From Labyrinthula sp. Ha (taxonomy: Eukaryota > Sar > Bigyra > Labyrinthulida > Labyrinthulaceae), in assembly GCA_015227615.1 (NCBI GenBank), contig JAALGZ010000002.1:682001-746000 (forward strand): a stretch of DNA of 64,000 nucleotides, read 5' to 3'. Below the pieces are notes generated by a model, which was given only the letters and a program-made list of their open reading frames with translations, was not told where the DNA came from and searched no databases. A program made the position numbers and the translations under genes. The number at the start of each line of letters is the position of its first letter. Position 1 is the stretch's first letter. This document shows, one piece after another, positions 56,841-64,000 of the stretch.

Positions 56841-57035
56841 TTAGATAATGAAATAAATCAAGAATGTCAGTTTAGACGCAATTTTGTTAATTCTGTTGCT
56901 TCGGGGAGAGATATGTTTTGCTCTTAAGGTTACTTCAGTTTTCGTTGCAGGTTTCCAATTTGTGTTCCTAGATGTTCTGATTTTGGGGTCACTCTCGAAA
57001 TGATATGAATGCCTCTGCTTTGAGAACATTACCAT
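56841..57035 (-). CDS. Possible small ORF upstream of the ankyrin gene
   Basis: 64 codons from ATG, on the same strand and 21 bp upstream of the ankyrin gene's start. The product is basic (KQRHSYHFESDPKIRTSRN) with a hydrophobic end (LTFLIYFII). It could be an upstream ORF that limits translation of the ankyrin gene, an independent small gene, or chance. No splice joins it in frame to the ankyrin protein. Confidence 0.25.
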   Translation of the reverse strand: MVMFSKQRHSYHFESDPKIRTSRNTNWKPATKTEVTLRAKHISPRSNRINKIASKLTFLIYFII

Positions 57036-60000
57036 TAATATCCAGGATTTAGGAAAACTAACATATTATTGTTATCAGGGGGTCTCAATTGTAAACAAAA
57101 ATATATCGAGTTGCCTTGATGCTGAAGAGATCAAATATTAGTTTTATTATTAAGTGATCTAGTGATTAGAAGTTGTTAAGTCGAACCTATTGCAACTTCT
57201 TCCTGGACGTACTCTGACCATGATATATAGTTGATAAACTGCGCTATTTGGCCATACTTTTTGCTTATCAGAGATTACAAATAGACTGCTTCTACTAGAA
57301 TTTTTGAAAATCTGCATCTAGATGAAGTGTTTTCATCTTTCTAAGTGAATCACAATTGATTTGTTCTTTTTCATTCATTTTCCGTGGGCTAGAAAACTCT
57401 GTTGGGTAATTAAGACACTCACAGATCTCTCTACGTGGCGAATGCACTTTCCTTTGCATAGAGAACAACTTATATTTTGCTTCAAAACTAAGCTCCAACT
57501 AGTAATAAATGGGGGTAAAATGCAGCCCAAGGAGCAAGAAAGAAATTGAAGTGCGAAATAATTTACTGAAATTAAGATCAATCTCAGAAAGTTACTGCCA
57601 ACTGAAAAAAAAGTGAGATCAGTCATAAAGATGCTCTTAATATTTACGTTCTACCTCAGTAAACGCAAAGACGTAAAGAACTGTCTATATGTAACCGCGA
57701 TGTATCTATCTTAGAAAATTTTAAAGTTGACTTGGCGAACAAGACAAAACGCGGATAACAATGGTGTTAAAAGATTAAAGAAAGGATGCCCACCTGCATG
57801 TTATGTCATTCTAGAAATTTCGAAGAGCCATGTTTCTTCTTCTGATGTCTTGTTCCATCAGGAAAACCAATAAATCAAATCTAAGACTTCCTAAGGTCTT
57901 CAAGAAAAGAAAATATTCATCTCAATACTGGCCGAAGTAGAATGTTGGTGTCTTACTCTGGCATTTACTGCAGCAGTATTCAATTTATTGTAAAAAAGAG
58001 CTATGAAAATGAGGAAACATATCTCAAACTGAAAGATTGCCTAACTAATGTTTTCCTGAAAATGCAGACTTTGAAACACCAAGATTTGATTAGATAATAG
58101 TTCGCACTATCTTCCATGCAAATGAAGAAAGACGGGGCAGTTGAAATTGGGTTCTTACGTTAGGATATTATGCATGTAACCTAATTAAGAACGGATAACT
58201 GTATCGAGGGCGGGCTAGCTAGATGCGAAGAACATCTGTTATTATGAGTTACATTATAGGTGAGTGTCTTATTTCATATATAATAAAAGCAGTATCTTCA
58301 AAGTTAGTTTAGTTTTTAGAGTTTAGTATTAGCAGAATTAATACATGGACATGAAAGAAAACATAACTTATTCAAAAATAATCCTTCATAGTTATTATTC
58401 TTCCTACTTTACTTTAAAATGTTTATTCACACAGCCGCGTGCATCCTATACCAGAGCTAGTATTGATGCACATCATATATGTATTCATCTGATGGAGAGT
58501 ATTTCTAAATTAAAGAAAATAAAAAAATAAAAGAATGCCAACTCATCGGTCTAACTTCGCCAATATATGACTTTCTAAGTTGAGTAGGGGAGAACACACG
58601 CTTGAAGCTTGATTAGCGAATCTTACTTCCAAGCTGGGTTAACTTAGAAAGACAAATAATCTCTGTTGAGACAGTTGCTACCGATTAATGCATCTAAATT
58701 TTCTACGAAGCCTTTTCAAGTTGTACGGTTTCAATTTCATTATTATTTTTCACAGAAAGACACAGCTTTGAAACTTAGGAATTTAGAAGAATTATTGAAG
58801 TTCACATATGAAATTAAATCTTTCTGTTCTTAATCAGTTAGAGCAGGATTATTAACTCGTTTGATGAAAATGTGTTTTAATTCCGTTTTAATTCCTCTCA
58901 TTGCTCCTAGGACATTTCATCTTGATGTATTCTTCGAGAAAACCAGCTATCTATTGTGGGAATGTATTCATGAGACATCATAGCTTAGCTTGAAAATATA
59001 AAAGAAGTTCAATAAAGCCAGTTGTAATCATCTAAGCTCCTTTAGAGTTTACTATGATGTGAATAATATTAAATGGCGTTTTCCAAGGATCGTTTATATT
59101 TCGGAAAACATTGTCAAGATCGGTGGACATTCAATTTTCCTAATTTCTTAATGCCTAGACAATGTGTATTAGACTCCACTTGATTATAATTTTATCACCG
59201 GTGTTAAAGCTTTGACACAGTCTTAGGTGATGCTTAGATTCAAGACTCATGTAACTCCAGATTTACTACCAAGCCCTAGTAACCTGATCCGAGAAGTTAG
59301 ATAATCATAAATGGTTGACGTCGCAGAAAACCAAACCATCAAAAGCATTTGAAACGAGTTTGTACTATTAGGAAACTATACAGGGATTAACACTTCTTGC
59401 CTTGAAGTATGTTTTAGGCTTTAACAAAAATTTCTTGTTCACTCTATCTTATCACTTCAGTGAATTAATACACGAAATACATCAAAATAATCTTTTTAAA
59501 CCTTGATGCATAGGCCTTACTTTCAATTCTGAAAAATTAGATTTCTATATACAAAAATATATTTTCTATCTTTGATCAGGCTGCACAGGAGTTTATTTTT
59601 CGAAAGCTATGCATCATTCTAAAACTTCTTCGTAGAGTACTAATTCTGAGCAGCTTTCTAGGCTACGTATACCTTCCCTTTTCTGATAAAACCATGCGCT
59701 CATTTAGCTTCTTACAAATATCATGCTCTCGGTGGTCGCACAATAATATTTTTTTAATTAGAGCTATATCAATACCCTAGCCTGTTATATTCATACTGAA
59801 AAAGATGACTTTCCTTAAATGGCCAGAGTAGTTTAAGAAGTAGAGTACTGAAGGATTTTTTAGGTAGTTAATTCGCAAGACTGGAAGGAAGGATCGTTAA
59901 GAAGTAGTTCATCCCTGTGAATTCTAGAAACTTTAAAAGAAACAGAGCTCCTGAATTAATGCATTTGACTAAGTAGTGGCAATTGGTTCTAGTCACTAAA

Positions 60001-61227
60001 TGAACTGGAAAGATTGGAATAAAATCTGCTAACAACATACAACACAACCGATCAAGCAGTTAACTGTATGAAGTCAAGTTTTCAACATCCAAGACAACGC
60101 CCACCCAAACTTAGTGCTATAAGCCTTATGCTTGACAAATTGTTTTCTAAAACCTAGAACTTTCCTATGCAATATCGGAGTATAGATAAAACCAAAGATG
60201 AGCATGAATCTTCCCTGTGGCACGAGCTCTAAAGCTTTCTAAGGACTTAAAAGCTTCTGTATTTATTTGCGCATAACTTTTTGGCTTCAACCGTAGCCGC
60301 CCGGGTACTTCTAGTCATATTTATCCGAACGAAGGTTATTACCCGGCGGCTTCTATAGTCATACCAAATAGTTATTACAAATATCAACACATGTCTGGCT
60401 TCACCATGTGTTTTAGAAGAAAGGTTGTAAATAAATTTACTGGTTTTCAAGAAGAACTCACACATATGAAACTCTTTTCCACTATAAGGGGCCGGTTTTC
60501 CACGTTATGTTAAACCATAATAATTAGTAGATTTTCCGTATCCATTGCCAATTCATGTACGGACTGCACTTACAATAAGAAAGACTCTTGCGTTTACAGG
60601 ATCTATTATTTGGAATGAGGTCTTACTAATTGCACCTCTTATTAGAGATGAATGTTCCCTTAACAATTTAATTGTCCCAAGTCAGAATTTAATTGTTTGA
60701 TAGTTTCGAAACCAATTAACACTCTGGTTGAATTCAATCTTGGAGAAGGTTGTATCCAAGCTCTGCATCACAGCCCTTTGGTTCACCATTTGTTTAGTCA
60801 AGCACATAAATATACAAACGGTTTCGAATAATCTACTGTACCGAAAAAGCAATGTTAGTGGAGCGTGTAGAAGCAGTATCAATAGCTATGCAGCAATGAA
60901 TTACTACAAGAAAATAATATTTTATTCATCTTTATATCCCATATACTGATACTGCAGGGACAATGAATATACTACTTTCGAATGTTATTACTCAGGTCAT
61001 AGCTGAGAGTTCTTGCACATATTTCTTTAGGTCGCAATATCTCCGTTAGTGATAGAAGACAATTAGGTTGAATAAACATGTGCCTATATTTAAGCAATAG
61101 TAAAGAAAAAAAATAAGTACATTCTTAAATATTGTATAGATAAAGCCTGTAGTTAAAAGGGTAAGTTGCTGACAAAGAAAGAGAACAAGAAAAGTATGGG
61201 CTTCTTAGTTTGAAGGACTCACTTAAA
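57036..61227. other. 4.2-kb gene-poor stretch
   Basis: Several opposed short frames (57295-57626, 58345-58530, 60247-60949) show no motif. A GC-rich inverted and direct repeat at 60295-60363 is listed separately. Otherwise unique AT-rich sequence. Confidence 0.45.
60295..60363. repeat. GC-rich inverted repeat combined with a direct repeat
   Basis: AGCCGCCCGGGTA (60295-60307) is complementary to TACCCGGCGGCT (60340-60351), apart from one base. Each is followed by a copy of CTTCTA(TA)GTCATA (60308-60319 and 60350-60363). It is a sharp GC peak in AT-rich DNA. It may be a protein-binding site, a structured RNA or the remnant of a tandem duplication of about 43 bp. Confidence 0.4.
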
Positions 61228-64000
61228 TTATGAATTTGATGGGAAAATAATGTTCGGAAATTTTCTGCTCAATTCTTGAAATTTGGTCAAGCTGATTTTA
61301 ATTCCAAACTCAGAGTCACCTGAACCTGTAAATCGCTTTATCTTTTCAAGCTTTCTTCGAGCAAGTTTATTTGATGACGACAAATGAGTTCCCTTTAAAA
61401 TTAACAAGAGTTCTTCTTCATCCAGGAAACCGTTTTTGTCATTGTCAAACAACTTAAATGTGAACTTTGCCTTGGACTCCTTCGTTAAGTCAATGAAACT
61501 GAGCAAACTCATTAGAAAGGATTTGAAATTAATGGTTTCTTTTTCTCCCTCAATTTCAAATAGTTTAAAAAGAACTTCATAACTTGAAGAGGGCTCAATC
61601 TGTAGCAATTCACAAAATACATCAAATCCAATGAGAGGGTTCGGTTTCACACGGTTTAGCAACCGCTTTGAATAGTCTTCCAAATCTTCAAACACTATTC
61701 TTTTATCTTTACAAAACGTCTGAAGTAGCAAAGTTTTCTTTTTCTTTTCTGTAGCATTAATTTTAGGTTCATTGGTGTTAGACTTCGAAATATTTATGTT
61801 AAACTCGTTAGAGCCTGGGTTTGGATGAAGCATCATCAATCTAAATTCAGATATAGATACCTACGATAACAAATAAGCAAAATTCATACCTGGCCATCCC
61901 CGTCACTATCAAGCATTGCTAACATTTCCGATATTTCTTCATCTGTAACATGTTGACCCAAGCAAACCAGAGTATGTCGAAGCTCCTTGAATCCAATATA
62001 TCCATTTTTATCCAAGTCAAGAAAATCGAAAGAATTTTCAATTTCTTCCTCTGTAAACTCAGGTTTTGCCGCCTCACTACCTGCAACAGCGCATGGTTCT
62101 TCTGTTGGTCTTTCTGTTTCTTCAACTGGTACATTTTTTCGCTCAGAATGATCAAATGAGTCCATAGCGGGCTGATTTTGGGGGAAGGGTACATTCAAGG
62201 GACCATCAAATGTTATGTCAAGAAATATTTCACCACTAGTTTTGATTTTTCCCCATTTGTCCTTTTTCTTAATTTTTATGCTGCTTTTCACTTCCCCGTA
62301 GCGGTAGACTGGTAGAAGCGAGAGCCTACTTTGTCCAATTAAATCGTTATCATTCAAAAAATCTTCATCGAAAACTTTCATAATTACTTCGTGGTGGTCC
62401 ACAAGGGTAAACGTAAGCACTTCGTCCCAGTTAACGTTCTCCCCTCCTTTCTTTATTACTTTCGTCTTTTTCTCATAGGAAATGAGCTGCCCTTTAAGCG
62501 TAAGCTGAACAAAGGGGTCCTGGCGGGATATGTATTCTTGGCTGGTCATGTGTTTCCCCTCTTTGACATGTATGGATAGCACACCAGCAGGCATATATTC
62601 TACGTGGAATTTAACTTTTCCTGTTTCCTTGCCTTTGTTGAACAGTGTACTCCAAGCGTCCTTGCCAGTTGCCACCCCTTGGCTCATAAAGGATCGAAAC
62701 CCATCTGCATTGGAAGAGTAACGAAAAATGTCAATTTCTAACGAACCTATTAGGTCATCCTTTCCCAGGTCTGCATCATATATGGAGAAAGTAACCGGGT
62801 CCGTAAACGTATTCTTCCCAACGTAAAGAGAAAGTTTTTCATTACGAAAAGAACAACTGCTACCCCCATTTTGAACGGTCTGACCCCGTCTAATTATTCT
62901 TCCAAATGTAAGTTGGCAATATGGATCATTCTTGCCTACTATATCCATCTTTTTTAGATCTTTGCATTCTCGGCAAGTAAGGACAAAATACCCAAGCCGA
63001 ACAGGCATGAAATTTAGTTGAACTCTTAGATTTCCATTTGGTACAAACCTCTTACCTTGTTTGACAACTACTTGAGATTCAACGATCTGCAAAAATTTAT
63101 CGTCAGCAGAAAATATATCTAGTAGTGAAAAGGAAGCTTCACCCACTAGTGTATCAGAAAACAAACTTTTCTTAAAAATTTTTGCACGCAAGATTAGCTT
63201 CTCATTTTGCAACATTTCTTGTACTTCCTTAACAAAAAAACACAGTTCGTGATTATCCAACAAAGCATTCTTTGACTTATTCTTCAGCACCTTTGAGTTT
63301 TGACTTTGAAACTGGGGATCTTTAAAACAATTTTTCTCATTTCCCCCAAGGGCAATTGTCAAGAACATGTCCATAGTACCTGATTTCTCAACACTCTTGA
63401 CGTTCGGTCTAACATTTTCTGTTTCTAAGAGAGTAACAACTAGCTTCCCTCTGAGAACGTGTAAAAACTTGAAGCTCTCTGTAGGCTCAACCGCTACGTT
63501 ATTAGTTTTTACATCAGGTTCGATTCCTTTCACGGGTTCATCAATAGGCTTTGGTTTCTCGACTTGAGGCTTTGGAGGAGGAAGTGGAAGAGCACCATCG
63601 CCTTCTGTTTCGTCAGCATGTGAGGTTTCCTGCGACTCAGGATCCTCCTCTGGTGGAGGGGGAATAAATGGCTGAAGTTCATCATCCAACGTAATTTCTT
63701 CAACTGTGCCAGTGGCAAGTTTGCTAGGCTTAGTTGGAACTTCTTCAGGCTCAGAAAGTGGGGTCCCTTCTTCTAGTTTATTTTGATCTGGTGTACTATC
63801 TCCTTGCAAAACAACATCAGCTGGTGGAGGAGCTTTCGGTAAGGGGCGCTTCACTCTGTTCAAGAGACTTGAGCTTATTCCTGATGAACTAGGACGTTCC
63901 GAGTCGTGTTGCCCTTCTCGTGGTGGTGGCAATGGCACTTCTGTCTGAGGAGGTTTCTGTCCAGGAAGCCTCCGTTTTCGGGGTGGTTTCGGTAAACCTC
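61228..64000 (-). CDS. Triple-C2, multi-EF-hand calcium-binding protein (5' end beyond the window)
   Basis: Exons 64000-61890 and 61860-61228 give 913 residues here; the N-terminus lies past the right edge. A proline-rich, SH3-ligand-like start (PLPPPREGQ, RPLPKAPPP, FIPPPPEED) is followed by three C2 domains: one diverged (about 175-335), one with MDIVGKNDPYCQLTFG...SIYDADLGKDDLIG (about 335-460) and one with SRQDPFVQL...VFDEDFLNDNDLIG (about 465-600). Then come EF-hands: DLDKNGYIGFKE, DSDGDGQVSISE and, near the C-terminus, DNDKNGFLDEEE. Canonical acidic ligands are present, so both domain types should bind calcium, probably for Ca-dependent membrane recruitment. The intron cuts the second EF loop after Gln; its removal restores the 12-residue loop exactly. 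The family name is unknown. Confidence 0.85.
61861..61889 (-). other. 29-nt intron in the C2/EF-hand gene
   Basis: GTATGA donor and TCGTAG acceptor, phase 0. It separates DSDGDGQ from VSISE of one EF-hand loop; retention gives TGA at the second codon. Confidence 0.9.

Noticed and set aside
60247-60949. Three short frames
   Set aside because: Mutually overlapping or lying over a GC-rich repeat; no motif and no coding evidence beyond length.
61228-61839. Independent EF-hand gene next to the C2 gene
   Set aside because: A 29-nt intron joins the two frames exactly within one EF-hand loop.
1-64000. CRISPR arrays, rRNA, retroviral or Polinton-type remnants
   Set aside because: No regular spaced repeats, rRNA motifs, reverse-transcriptase, integrase or capsid-like frames were seen.

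Overview
This is a piece of nuclear genome from an AT-rich unicellular eukaryote. The evidence is spliceosomal introns, a TFIID subunit, a SNARE, a p25-alpha/TPPP protein (a family that tracks with cilia) and 7TM receptors. TAA, TAG and TGA all end genes here, so the code looks standard. I could not place the lineage; a chromalveolate-type protist would fit, but that is a guess. Five introns can be set from restored protein continuity. They are 28, 28, 28, 29 and 32 nt long, all of the form GTA...TAG.

The layout is strongly two-tiered. Genes sit in tight islands separated by about 4-7 kb of gene-poor, AT-rich DNA. Island 1 (7.2-12.1 kb): sulfotransferase, longin R-SNARE, RBM25/Snu71-like splicing factor, Ly6-like membrane protein. 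Island 2 (18.7-27.1 kb): six genes in strictly alternating orientation, with convergent gaps of 9 and 16 bp and divergent gaps of 61 and 64 bp: an unknown protein, mitochondrial FAD glycerol-3-phosphate dehydrogenase, a C2-like/histidine-phosphatase fusion, a p25-alpha/WW protein, a folylpolyglutamate/dihydrofolate synthase and a degenerate MDR protein. Single genes follow: TAF5 (31.8-33.9 kb) and a two-TM glycoprotein (38.7-39.9 kb). Island 3 (47.1-50.6 kb) has two tandem 7TM proteins, one with an EGF-like N-terminus, plus a small ORF. Then come an ankyrin/zinc-ribbon protein (55.1-56.8 kb) and, running off the right edge, a triple-C2 multi-EF-hand protein.

The gene-poor stretches hold a tRNA-Ser-derived SINE-like element with target-site duplications (5.2-5.46 kb), a MITE-like element (51.06-51.39 kb) with a second partial copy near 53.3 kb, three clusters of strong hairpins or inverted repeats (28.5, 38.0 and 60.3 kb) and two zones of possible decayed coding sequence (14.5-15.1 and 17.4-18.0 kb). 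I saw no retrovirus-like or Polinton-like element, CRISPR array or rRNA.

The genes share no single pathway. Several concern membrane traffic and calcium or lipid signalling (SNARE, C2 proteins, 7TM pair); others are housekeeping (TAF5, RBM25, FolC, glycerol-3-phosphate dehydrogenase). The most distinctive signals are the near-uniform ultrashort introns, the alternating gene array, an R-SNARE with Asn at the ionic layer, and the 7TM pair.
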